Shown here: positions 55,091-64,000 of the stretch, in pieces
Layout: each line of letters opens with the position of its first letter
Numbering within the stretch: position 1 is the stretch's first letter
Assembly: GCA_007844125.1 (NCBI GenBank)
Contig: CM017564.1
Location: 10,674,020 to 10,738,019 of the forward strand
Direction: 5' to 3'
DNA length: 64,000 nt
From: Sinonovacula constricta
Lineage: Eukaryota > Mollusca > Bivalvia > Cardiida > Solecurtidae
The notes under the pieces: model-generated
Told to the model about the DNA's origin: nothing
What the model saw: only the letters and a program-made list of their open reading frames with translations
Databases searched by the model: none
Made by a program: the position numbers and the translations under genes

Positions 55091-56164
55091 CTGTGGAAAT
55101 AATTCTTGATACACGCTTTTTTATGTACTTTTATTGGACATAATGAAAACTGTCTTTCTGTACCACATTAGTTAACGGAACGTTGTTAGACTAACAAGAG
55201 TCTTTGTCGTCCGCCTGTCGGACGGTCGCATTGTTACATATAATGTATATCGAATAGAGGATATTCTACCCAGTGATATCAATATATTTTAATTTATTAC
55301 ATAAAAATTCTTGCTGCACATATATGTACCTGTAAATTTGCGTGGTGTGTGTGCTTACTCACCCTATTAAATGGCTTAAGAGCACTGCCATCTTTGCATT
55401 CATAGTTACTCTGTCACACAGTATAGGCTTCCAATAGGTCCGACATTAATAAAATCAACTAAAAAGCGCAGGTTGAAACCCTTTTGAAATCATAACTGGA
55501 GTAACGTTGAAATTTGAATGTAAGCATTTTAACCACAAGAAAAATGCATACCAAGATTCAGTAGCTCAGTCATTAGAGCACTGGGCAGCAGATCAACTAT
55601 TTAACTTTCTTGTTGTTGCTTTTCCGTTTGATGTTTGTTAAGTAGAAAATTATTGCAAGATTCTGTGAGAGTTTCATCACACATTATGAACTAGCACTAG
55701 GCATAGAGGCGTAACCATGCAAGATACATAGAAGAAAACTAAAACGGGATATTAATACAGATAGCATATTTCACCAGACATAGCCGTACGTCGTTGAGTC
55801 TATAATAGACTTGTCAATCAGAACTTAAACACACGGGCATTAAAACGATTTACAAACATCCGTGGTATACTGTTTGTATAGAAAAAATGTTCAGAAGACT
55901 ATTGTGTAATTTAATATATCTTACAAGCACACAAATTGTACTATTTGTGTGTACATGATTCATTTGTTATATTGCCCAATGAAAGCATATTTATTTCTTT
56001 AATAATAATTTAATTTCAATTTAGTTCTAGAACATGATGATGCCTTATTGTCCAAAACGAAAAAGTTTGTGGCACAAGTAAAAACGATAACGATTATTGA
56101 AAAGGCAATAATACGTTTCAATTATATTATCACGTTTGGAGGACTATACTTAGGCAACATATTC

Positions 56165-56450
56165 TCATTGGTATAAATAAGAATATATGACAAAGTCCTA
56201 TGATCATTGCAACATATACCAAACTCCGAAAAGGCACAGAACAAAGGTATTTCACATGCAAGTCAAGCCAAAAGTAAGAACAAATTTGTGATGAGTCATT
56301 TAACGAAAAGAGCAAACCCGACAGTTACCGCCTTAGAACGGTCAGTCGCCAATATGGATCGACTTGGGTGCTTAAACCGGTTTTACAGAGCTCTAACCTC
56401 GCACTTCCTGACGAGTTTCTAACATGCAAGCAATGAAAAGAAAAACGATC
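56165..56450 (+). mobile_element. Dispersed-repeat insertion in copy 6
   Basis: Lies between unit-like sequence ending near 56155 (GGAGGACTATACTTA) and resuming near 56640. It contains the core at 56321-56416 (GTTACCGCCTTAGAACGG, then GTGCTTAAACCGG, then CTCGCACTTCCTGA) and the second type of 5' arm, shared with 17192-17371. The short open frames here are not conserved with the other copies and are not credible genes. The exact right boundary is uncertain. Confidence 0.65.
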
Positions 56451-58224
56451 TATTTGAATACAAAATGTCCATCTGCTGAAATTTTCTATAAGTTATGACG
56501 TAAGTAGTGACGTCATTGAAAAAATAAATGTCCACATAGTGTTTAGAAAAGAATGTGGTATTATTTCGATTTAAAAAGCTACGCAAAAATGGTTGACTAT
56601 AAATACAATATACAAACTTATGTTGTACTTTCTTAATTATTTGTCTCATCATAAACAGTTATATTTGACGTTTATCATATTTTATATGAGAATGTAGATG
56701 TATTTAATCTACAATAATGTCAAATGTCATATAATATCAAAGCTATTAACCAATGCATATGAACATAGAACAGTTACATTCTGTTATGGTCAATGACGTA
56801 ACAGAAAGTTAAAGACTGCAACAAATTTTACAACATATATGCAACATATATTGTTGTATACACTGGTTGTCTTTTAAATCTTAAAGATGTTGCACAGGTT
56901 TTACGCAAATCAAGAATACATTCATATTTATAACAGATAAAAATATTCGAGAAAGTTATATCACTCAGTGAAACATTCCAGAAATTATGACGACATCTAA
57001 AATTAATATCACGTGATTTAGAACCTTCTTGTGCAGTGTCCTAGAATGTGACCATCACAAGGCCAACTATATTCGACGGGAGCCTCTTATGTAAAAATAT
57101 TCCGGGCATCCGAGTACTAGAAACGCAGAAAGTTTATAATACTTTATTTATTTTTTGTTATTTCTTGCATTTGAGGTCATTGTTTATGTGCTTATTTAAG
57201 GTCATACTAACTTTCTTGAAGCAGCACCAGCGGTTAATAAACACTTTTTATAAGAAGACATAAATGTCTCAAAAGACTTGTCAGACCCCTTTAAAATGAT
57301 AAAACATGACAAGTTATTTCAAATCATATGTAAACATTCAGCTGGCTGCAGTCAATATAAAACTACAAAAAAGCAGCATGTAGAAAGTATCCAAGTTGCC
57401 CTAGTTAGACCATTCGAAGGTGTTTTACGCAGGTGTGTTTGTTTTAAAGACAAAGATTCATAAATAAAGTTTCGTGTGTCAGCAGAAAAATAATTAATTT
57501 GTACCATCTTTAAAACAGGTATGCTATATTATTCTTTTGAAACGAATGTTTCAGACAACGCATTGGCGTATTTATCTTTTTGAATCTAGTAAACCTATGT
57601 TTAAATGATGTTTAAAATTTGAATAAATAAAATGAATGTGTACATATTGTTACGTTTCTTTTATAAGTCGAAATAAAAGCATTATTAAGGCTATGACATG
57701 CATAGGATTTGAACTAAAGGTTTTAGCTCTTTTTCTATAAAGCTATGATGTAATGATAAATTATTACAATTAAAAGAACGATAATAAAACGATAACCATT
57801 TTAGGTCCAAAGCAGATGTTTGTTGCTGTTTTTATAATGATGTTTCATGAAACATACTGTGCATTGTATCAATTATGTGATTAAATTCCTAATGTTACGT
57901 TACAATTAGTCCTTTTTACGCGAATTACTTAATTGAATGTTATAAAGACGGGTGGCAAGATAAATGTTATAAAACATTGTAAATTTATGTGCAGGATTAA
58001 GCAAAATATAAAATTTTCTAATTGGACAAGTTTGATATCTTTATCAGCATAATGACTAACAGCAACAGCATTATCATAGCAACCATTATTATCCTCATCA
58101 TCCTGATTTTCCTTTTCATGATGATCATTGTAATCATCATGATCATCATTATCATGATCATCAACAACAACAGCAAAACGTGTATTAGAAATGTATTTTA
58201 TATATAGAAATATCTTAAAATGTA

Positions 58225-58280
58225 TTATTAGAAGTAGTAATAGTAGAAGTAGTAATAGAAGAAGAGGAAAATGTAGAGGT
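58225..58280 (+). repeat. Vestigial AGT-type triplet run at the array end
   Basis: Short mixture of AGT, AAT and GAA triplets (TAGAAGTAGTAATAGTAGAA and onward), preceded by an ATC/CAT-rich simple-sequence stretch at about 58070-58165. It resembles a decayed version of the GAT and AGT tracts that close and open the units. I use it to mark the probable right edge of the array. Confidence 0.5.
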
Positions 58281-58299
58281 AACAATTATACCATAACAC

Positions 58300-58830
58300 G
58301 TGACAAGAAAGCGGGATTTGGTGGTCACAGGACCAAAGCACGAGCTTATTTCAACGAGGCATTAATCGGTTGACCTCGTCTGAAACAGGTTACGATCTTC
58401 CGGTTAATTTAGCCTGGTTAAACTGCTGTAATTCCTTCGACAAAGTGGCATCGAACAAGTAGCTTAATATCCACATGACCAAATTCACGGTCGAAACTTA
58501 TCGATCGCCATGGTGATCTCAACATCTGTTGTCTACTTCTAGCTGTCTGACATCTGCAACCCATATAGAGTTTCGCTTTCAGTGACAACTCGCAAGACGA
58601 ACGTCTATGACAGTTAGTCCTAATAATATCACATTTGTCCGTATTGATTGTGCTGATGTTTGAACTGCTGGTGACAATTGACTAATTGGACTCTGTACTT
58701 TGTAAGGCACAATCTACCGGTTGACATTCTTCATCGAATAATCATTTTGTTAAGACGTACCTATTACTTATATACGGAATTACATCATATAAATAATATT
58801 TACTGCAAATCCAGTTTAATTTCGTGTTAA
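58300..58830. other. Flanking DNA, less AT-rich, no gene recognised
   Basis: First sequence outside the array, with clearly higher GC at about 58300-58680. On the minus strand a 48-codon open frame starts at an ATG near 58573 and ends near 58430, but I do not recognise the product and see no supporting signal. I found no tRNA-like or terminal-repeat structure. Confidence 0.4.
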
Positions 58831-58837
58831 CACGTAC

Positions 58838-58948
58838 CTCAAAATCTGCATCATTTGGTTTCTTCAGCATAGACATCAGTAGGAAAATGCCCAAAGTTTC
58901 TGATGTTAGTCCGTGGTGTATTGCATATGTTAATGCAAACGAATGTCG
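58838..58948 (-). CDS. Candidate 37-codon exon, unknown protein
   Basis: On the minus strand, 111 bases are open in a single frame between an AG acceptor (GCTAG, preceded by a T-rich stretch with TTTTACTAATG) and a strong GTACGT donor directly after GATTTTGAG. The encoded peptide begins R-H-S-F-A-L-T-Y and ends N-D-A-D-F-E. It looks like a short amphipathic helical segment (H-H-G-L-T-S-E-T-L-G-I-F-L-L). The exon is an exact multiple of three with both junctions in phase 0. It lies about 400 bp inside a hAT-like terminus at 59348, so it may belong to a transposon and not a host gene. I found no partner exon. Exon status is inference from splice signals and frame only. Confidence 0.3.
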
Positions 58949-59279
58949 CTAGCATTAGTAAAAGTTTATTAATCAAATGTGAAACTATGCGTTTAAAGTT
59001 TAAATTACAAATGCAGTGTTTACCTAACGTTGTATTTTATTTACATTTCTCGGTGACTGCAAGATAAACAACTACAAACCTATATCCGCAAATGGCGAAG
59101 TACACTTTCAAGCGGAAGTTACATTTTGGCAATTCTTTTAAGTCAACAGAAAAGTTGAACATAAACTATAGCTAGATCTGTTAATAATGCAATAAAAACA
59201 CATATTTTAGTTCTACACAATTTAAATACAGCAATAAAATTTATTTTAAGCTGTGTTCCACAATAATTTTCATCCGATT

Positions 59280-59348
59280 AACCGGGAGGTAAACCGGTTA
59301 TTCTAAAAGGTTAATTGGTTGCAATTTTAGTAACCGTTAGCATCCCTA
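59280..59348 (-). mobile_element. hAT-like transposon terminus
   Basis: Read on the minus strand the sequence begins TAGGGATGCTAACGGTTACT. This fits the YARNG-type start and the TAGGGATGC motif common at hAT-superfamily ends, and it is followed by AT-rich DNA containing a short CCGGTTTACC repeat. The element would extend toward lower coordinates. I could not find the opposite end or an 8-bp target duplication, so this may be a solo or truncated end. Confidence 0.4.
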
Positions 59349-59349
59349 A

Positions 59350-60100
59350 TGTATACAGAAGAGCGTTTGAATTGGTAAACCACATATGCGCTTTGATAAC
59401 AATGTCGACCAGATAACATGTATGCCAATTAAAGTTTAATTGAGATACGGATGGTGAGTAAATATTTCCAGTGCGTATCGTATAAAGGAGATCAGCAGCC
59501 ACGGCCAATAAACCTCTTCGGAAAAACAGGCGTGTGAGCGAGCAGGGTAAAAAAGCAGCCGCAAAATGGGCACCAGGATGTTACTGTGAGTAACTAGAAG
59601 AATGATAACTCCAAACAATCTCACTTTCGGTAAACAGGAGTGAAATTCTATAAAAAGACAATAATATACTCCAGATCTGATCAGTACATGGCACACATAC
59701 TAAGAAGAAAAAACGAGTGAAATCAGCTAATTAAACTTTAAAAAAGTTCAGGGATGTGGTTTCAACGAAAAATTAACTCACCCTGAAATCCAATAGTTTG
59801 TAAGCAACTACGATCTAGTGTTTATATACGAACTAGACTATATTTTATTTCTGAACCAGATTTTACGTTAATCAACAAACAAACAAAACGGAAATATGAC
59901 AGTAACCGAGTCTTTGTTACAATGATTTAAAGCCTTACATAAATGAAGTCTTAACTCAAACTGATTAGATCTTATCGGTTGAAATAGACATTTACTGATT
60001 TTGCATTTAGATGCATTTATATACCCCCATTGTGTTCTCGTTTCTACAATGATTATGATATGCAAACATTTTAGGTTGGATTTATGTATAACAAGCATGA
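59350..60100. other. Flanking DNA without a recognised feature
   Basis: AT-rich. Several minus-strand open frames of 65-86 codons occur (59311-59508, 59436-59696, 59868-60098), overlapping in different frames. Their products are hydrophobic or low in information and unrecognised. I see no splice-flanked exon, repeat or RNA gene that I would defend. Confidence 0.5.
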
Positions 60101-60187
60101 AATCATATAAATGTGATTGCTCACCGAGACGACTTAACAGACGGTGATGCTTGGATCAATGATATACTGGACATCTCCGATGAAGTT
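60093..60187 (+). CDS. Candidate exon ending at a GTAAGT donor, unknown protein
   Basis: On the plus strand a frame open from about 60102 encodes an acidic peptide containing L-T-D-G-D-A-W-I-N-D-I-L-D-I-S-D-E-V. It runs into a perfect GTAAGT donor at 60188, and the frame closes 32 bases after it. An AG that could act as acceptor lies just upstream (AACAAG near 60092, CCGAG near 60128), so the 5' end is uncertain. Base composition is richer in GC and acidic codons than the neighbouring DNA. I do not recognise the product. It could be a host exon or a fragment of a mobile element. Confidence 0.27.
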
Positions 60188-60268
60188 GTAAGTTTCATAG
60201 ATCAAAGACAATTATTATAATCAATTGACAGTCCTGTCTTTATGCATTCAACCTACAGAAAAGTTACA

Positions 60269-60588
60269 AATAGGTAAATAAGAAAAAGTCCTATCAAAAC
60301 TTCCACAGATATTTAAATTTATTCTACCTGTAGATAAAGACAAACAGGGTGAATGTAAATGTGACAAAAACACAAGGACGAGACATAACACAAAAAAATA
60401 TAAAAAACATCAGTTACCGCCTTGGAACGGTCCGTCAGTAAAAGGACCGACTGCGGTGCTGAAACCTAGTTTGTGGAGAGCTCCAACAACGCACTTCCTG
60501 AAGGTTTTTCTATTAAATCAACAATGTAAATAACAATATCCCGTCAAAGTAAAACAGCTAACAGTTAGCACCTGCATCGGGAGTTAAA
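60269..60588 (+). mobile_element. Dispersed-repeat copy outside the array
   Basis: About 320 bp, matching 6019-6342 over its whole length (AATAGGTAAATAAG to GGGAGTTAAA), including the core at 60411-60507. Its presence both in the array and in the flank defines the ends of the element and shows that it is dispersed and not part of the tandem unit. Confidence 0.78.
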
Positions 60589-60597
60589 ACAGATACA

Positions 60598-61291
60598 ATG
60601 AACTTATGTACATGCATAATAACTAGTAATAAACTAAACTATCAACAGTGTACAGTATGTACAGTAGATAAAAGCCTCGGCAACCTAAAAATTCCGAATG
60701 AAAGAGTAGTTTGTAATAAAACAGCACAAGCGTTGATATATAATAAGAACAATTTAATGACGTGCAATGCCATGACGTCATATGCCAAAACTGTCAACAG
60801 TTAAATGCCAAAAAATATACGAAAGAAAACATCGAATTTTAGAAAACAACCCAAACCAACAAAATAAAATGTAGTATTGTTAAGAGTCAATACGTTTAAA
60901 AAAACATATCATAAAAGCCGAGGATTTATCCGCAGTTGGCATAATATATAATAAATGTACAAAAATTCTGGACTGTGAAGGGTATGGAGACTGCTCAAGT
61001 TGTCTCACCTATATAGGGCACGACTGGAGAGATGAAGAGACAATAAATCCAACAGTGACCTCCCATTATGGCTTTAAGTCACTGTTTTCATAGTCTCAAC
61101 GACCTGTCCGATCATCGTGTAATTTAAAAGCAATGCAAGTTCTTGACTGTAAAAGGGTCAATTGCAAGCAATGCAGTACAACGAAGGATTCCTGGATTGT
61201 AACAGTCTGCAATACATTTTCGGATAAGTTTTGTAAAGTGGTCAGAAAAGTTATTGAGATTTTAGTAAAATCTATGACAAGAGAGATGATT
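60598..61291 (+). pseudogene. Broken cysteine-rich reading frame, unknown
   Basis: Three open stretches on the plus strand follow the dispersed repeat. The first is 60598-60804, 68 codons from ATG, with the pair Q-Q-C-T-V-C. The second and third share one frame, 60884-61090 and 61094-61291, separated only by a TAG. They contain similar motifs, I-L-D-C-E-G-Y-G-D-C-S-S-C and V-L-D-C-K-R-V-N-C-K-Q-C, that is D-C-x(4-5)-C-x2-C, about 60 residues apart. This spacing could reflect a repeated metal-binding or disulphide module. A 135-codon span with a single stop in such AT-rich DNA is more than chance would usually give. Family unknown. The 3' end overlaps the reverse-transcriptase relic that starts at 61264 in another frame. 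Confidence 0.35.
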
Positions 61292-61580
61292 TAAACTTTA
61301 GTATTGTGAATTATCCATAACTTGACGATGATTCACCTCGTGCTACCTCCTATGGTATTTACATATCACAACTTACAATGTTTGCACGAATTTGTACTAA
61401 AGTAGAAGATTTCAATGCTAGAAACCGATTTATGTCTTTTTAACTGTTACTGCAAGGCTTTCGTTTTCACAAATTAATAAAGGCGTTTTCAAAATTCTTT
61501 CACCGCAATGATTTTATTGCTTCTAATAAAATATCTGTGCAAGTCCACATAGAAAACTTTTCTAAGAAAGTGTTGGTAAG
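61264..61580 (+). pseudogene. Reverse-transcriptase relic, C-terminal part, plus strand
   Basis: One frame (codons from 61264) reads K-I-Y-D-K-R-D-D, then N-F-S-I-V-N-Y-P, then S-Y-G-I-Y-I-S-Q-L, F-A-R-I-C, D-F-N-A-R-N and K-A-F-S-K-F. It is interrupted by in-frame stops at 61318 and 61441. This series is characteristic of the C-terminal half of a retroelement reverse transcriptase that is common in molluscs and cnidarians, which I associate tentatively with the Penelope-like lineage. It is clearly dead. It lies in the opposite orientation to the N-terminal part at 61585-62600, so the relic has been inverted internally. Confidence 0.72.
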
Positions 61581-61584
61581 AAAA

Positions 61585-62600
61585 TACATTACGTTCATGA
61601 CATGCAATATATAGACGTTGCTTTGGAGCAAATGTTTTCTCAATAAGAGCAATCAATTAAGTCTTAATTAAGTCATGGGGTAAAGAAATGTACAGCGTAG
61701 AGAAATCGTAAGTATTAACTGCAGAGCAATTAAAGTTTAAAGTACGAAACTTGTCTTAGTCTTCTGTGAAAAAAAATTGTTCATTCCTGAATTTTCATAC
61801 ACTTTTTCACAATATTTAACAACGTGATTACGAACGGCTGTAAGGCAAGACGTAAGTAGTTTAGATATGTGAGTGGTGGTGCTAGAGCTGGCATTAGCTA
61901 TGGATCGTGACATGTAAGGTGTTTTGTGAAGCTTTCGGTACAGTGAAGGAAGTTTTTCTTGCTTTGATTCTATTTTGATATTGAAATTATGCAATATCTG
62001 TTTATGTTTGTCAATGACTGTCTGGAAGTCAAGGTTGATACTAGTGTAAGTACTGGTGGTGGATAATTCAGCACTCAGTACATTTTTGTAATATAGTCGT
62101 CAGACAAAAATTATGTTCTTTGAAGCTTTGTCTGCAGGTACAAAAACGGATTTATCGTGAATATTCTGAAAGGACTGTTTAGGTGTTTTAAGTGATAAAA
62201 AGGGTTTCTTAGGTAAACTAGAAGGATGGGAGCGGTAGAATTTAAAAGCGATTTTTTTATTATCTTAAAAATGGCTTTCCTCCAAGTGTTGAGTGCTACT
62301 GTATCCGTGTTTTCTCTCTTACACCAGCGATCGGCAAACATATAAATTGTGTCAACTATTTCTTTGCAACAAAGGTCAAAATCTATTTCATCTAGCAGGC
62401 GATATTTCGGACCCTTAAAGGGTAATTTTCTTAATGTATAGTCATCGATGATGTTTAAGTCCCCAGTAATGATATGGCCAGAAGGTGAATAACAGAAAGG
62501 TGAAGTTGAACAAAGTTTAAACTTTCCAACATTGGCATTAAACTGGACTATCCATTTGAGATCTCTGACGCAGGATCCAACCCATGGGCTCAGTATAAAC
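61585..62600 (-). pseudogene. Reverse-transcriptase relic, N-terminal part, minus strand
   Basis: From high to low coordinates the minus strand encodes, in shifting frames, G-H-I-I-T-G-D-L-N-I-I (near 62480), K-G-P-K-Y-R, F-A-D-R-W-C-K-R-E-N (near 62330), V-F-V-P-A-D-K-A-S-K-N (near 62140), S-L-Y-R-K-L-H-K-T-P-Y (near 61935) and F-S-T-L-Y-I-S-L-P-H-D-L-I (near 61690, reverse-transcriptase motif A region). The last recognisable part is Y-I-A-C-H-E-R-N near 61610. These fall in the order expected for the same reverse-transcriptase family as 61264-61580. Frameshifts around 62200-62275 and stops (for example before L-I-A-L-I-E-K-T near 61650) show decay. The catalytic Y-x-D-D region is absent from both pieces. 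Confidence 0.75.
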
Positions 62601-62621
62601 AGGTCGACGACTCGAATCTAA

Positions 62622-62720
62622 GACGTACAGTCCACATTTCTCCCTGCCAAGCTTGTTGTACAAGGCCAAATAGTTTGTGATGGGATCGAGGACTGGAGGC
62701 AGATACTACAGTCTACCAGG
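62622..62720 (+). pseudogene. Short coding-like remnant, probably of a retroelement
   Basis: About 33 open codons on the plus strand, including K-L-V-V-Q-G-Q-I-V-C-D-G-I-E-D-W, in a locally GC-richer stretch between two retroelement relics. It may be upstream sequence of the non-LTR element at 62983 onward, or unrelated debris. No function can be assigned. The rest of 62600-62980 shows nothing I recognise. Confidence 0.3.
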
Positions 62721-62982
62721 AATCATAACTAACAAGTTATCTGGGAGGAACAACCTATCTCTCTCTCAAACAGATTCGAGGCCATAATTAAACCATACCG
62801 GACTGGTAGACGGACACATCATCCACATCGTCGGAATCTAGTGTAACATCCTCACAACACAAAACTTCAAGTATCTCAGGTAACTTAACAGAAGGTTCAA
62901 CTGTTATGATGACTATTACAGAACGATGCATGACATGGATAAACACTGAAGTCTAAAGTCAATCCAGCCAATCCAGACAACA

Positions 62983-63870
62983 ATGGTGAAGATGAACTAC
63001 TCCCTCTCGATCTCCATGAATCGAACACTAGAATGTAGGACGGTGGGCGATGCCTCTAGTTATGGCACTTTCTCTACTGCTGACCATCAATCAGAATCTG
63101 TCAGTGCAGATGGTGTTTCCACCAGGGTGGATAGTACTTCTGCCTCTGAAAATCAAAAGGAAGTCATAAAATGTGTTGTTTTAGATGTGTGTGGACAAGA
63201 AAGTCCGAATACCCAAGTTTCATAAACACTATAACAGGTTAGCAACAAAGCACCGCGAGATACTAAACACAAGTGCTGAGATGAGCTAGCCAATAAGAAA
63301 AGTTAAACCTTTTAAAATCAAATGTATAAATCATAAGCCATGGTATCAAGAAAGCAATCAAATAAAGCATGGAAAAGATACAGCAAAAGTCCATCTATAG
63401 ATAGTAGGAATGAAAAGAGAGACTTTGTAAACTGACACAAAAATCAATGAATAAACATAAAACAACAACCCAACGACAATACAGCAAAATTAAGATAAAC
63501 TAAATGGGAAAAACGTCTAATGACTACTGGAAAATTATCAACAGAGTCAATAAAAATAGTCCCATCAATAGAAGGACTACATCAACACCTGTAACAAGCA
63601 TTTAACAATGATTAGCACCCTTTAAAGGATATATAAACATTTATATGGATGATGGCTAATTAAATAAAAGATGTTCAGCAGACGAAATACTTAAATGCAT
63701 AAATAGAATGGAAAATCCCGTGGCTGTGACAAAATAATATGTATGTTTCTTTCTTAAACCTCATTCTTGAAACAGGAATAATACCCTCACAATGGTCAAA
63801 AGGAATAATAATTATAAAAACAAGGAGAGCAAACTATAGGCCTTTGACCATACTTACTGTATGATTAAGT
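62983..63870 (+). pseudogene. Non-LTR retrotransposon remnant (CR1/jockey-like)
   Basis: An 80-codon frame (62983-63225) is Ser/Thr-rich and ends with K-C-V-V-L-D-V-C-G. This resembles the start of the endonuclease domain in mollusc LINE ORF2 proteins (usually N-V-C-G-L-x-S-K-L), but a frameshift follows at once. Downstream pieces read D-Y-W-K-I-I-N-R-V-N-K near 63520-63550, and L-E-T-G-I-I-P-S-Q-W-S-K-G-I-I-I near 63765-63815 with N-Y-R-P-L-T-I-L-T near 63832-63858. The latter is the typical reverse-transcriptase N-terminal signature of jockey/CR1-type elements. Most of the endonuclease and the catalytic core are missing or beyond the break. It is a dead copy, and homology fades after about 63870. 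Confidence 0.62.
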
Positions 63871-64000
63871 TCTTCTTGTTTTACAATGAGCATTATATGT
63901 TCATACATGTTTTGAGCGACCAGCCATGTACTTTTTAATAGACTGTGTAACTTTTTCACCACTAATAAAGCTGATTTCAGAAAAAATATTCCACCTTTGA
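63871..64000. other. Right edge, nothing recognised
   Basis: AT-rich sequence after the retrotransposon remnant. I see no frame, repeat or RNA signal. The element's remaining reverse-transcriptase domain may be deleted or lie beyond the window. Confidence 0.4.

Noticed and set aside
57278..57463. 61-codon frame in the edge copy (S-D-P-F-K-M-I-K-H)
   Set aside because: It overlaps weakly unit-like DNA (compare 8245-8275) that is non-coding in the other copies, and its apparent start depends on copy 6-specific changes.
57690..57760. tRNA-like motif on the minus strand (AGTTCAAATCC with an upstream AGCT stem)
   Set aside because: The T-arm and acceptor do not pair, and there is no second copy in the window to support a SINE relic.

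Overview
This is an AT-rich nuclear window from a eukaryote. The decayed retroelement fragments in the right-hand flank and the many short tRNA-like repeats fit an invertebrate, most likely a mollusc (bivalve-like). That is an inference from element style, not a species call. I see no complete protein-coding gene, no rRNA and no intact tRNA. Nearly all long open frames are by-products of simple repeats or are broken between repeat copies.

From base 1 to about 58290 the window is one head-to-tail tandem array of a very long unit, a macrosatellite of roughly 8.8-10.5 kb. Six copies are visible: 1-10239, 10240-19723, 19724-30203, 30204-38982, 38983-48586 and 48587 to about 58290. The array runs off the left edge. 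Each copy opens with an AGT/ACT trinucleotide tract of about 0.25-1.5 kb. About 9 kb of AT-rich, apparently non-coding DNA follows in fixed order. Its landmarks are a C-run next to an old dispersed-repeat relic, up to five tRNA-like (SINE-head-like) relics in both orientations, a GAT tract in some copies, and a 20-bp minisatellite just before the next AGT tract.

The copies are mosaics. Copies 1 and 4 share indels. Copies 3 and 5 are almost identical through much of their 3' halves. Copies 3 and 6 share a subtype around the AGT tract. Copy 5 switches to a copy-6-like sequence for about 1.4 kb, then carries an inverted piece of the unit joined to a foreign segment. Copy 6 is the most diverged and the most interrupted, as expected at the edge of an array homogenised by unequal exchange and gene conversion.

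From about 58290 to 64000 the array gives way to single-copy-looking DNA filled with mobile-element debris: a hAT-like terminus with a candidate short exon inside it, a second candidate exon, a further copy of the dispersed repeat, a cysteine-rich broken reading frame, a reverse-transcriptase relic split into two oppositely oriented pieces, and a remnant of a second non-LTR retrotransposon at the right edge. Nothing here looks like an operon or a working gene set. The interest is the giant repeat unit, its internal tRNA-like relics and its history of exchange.
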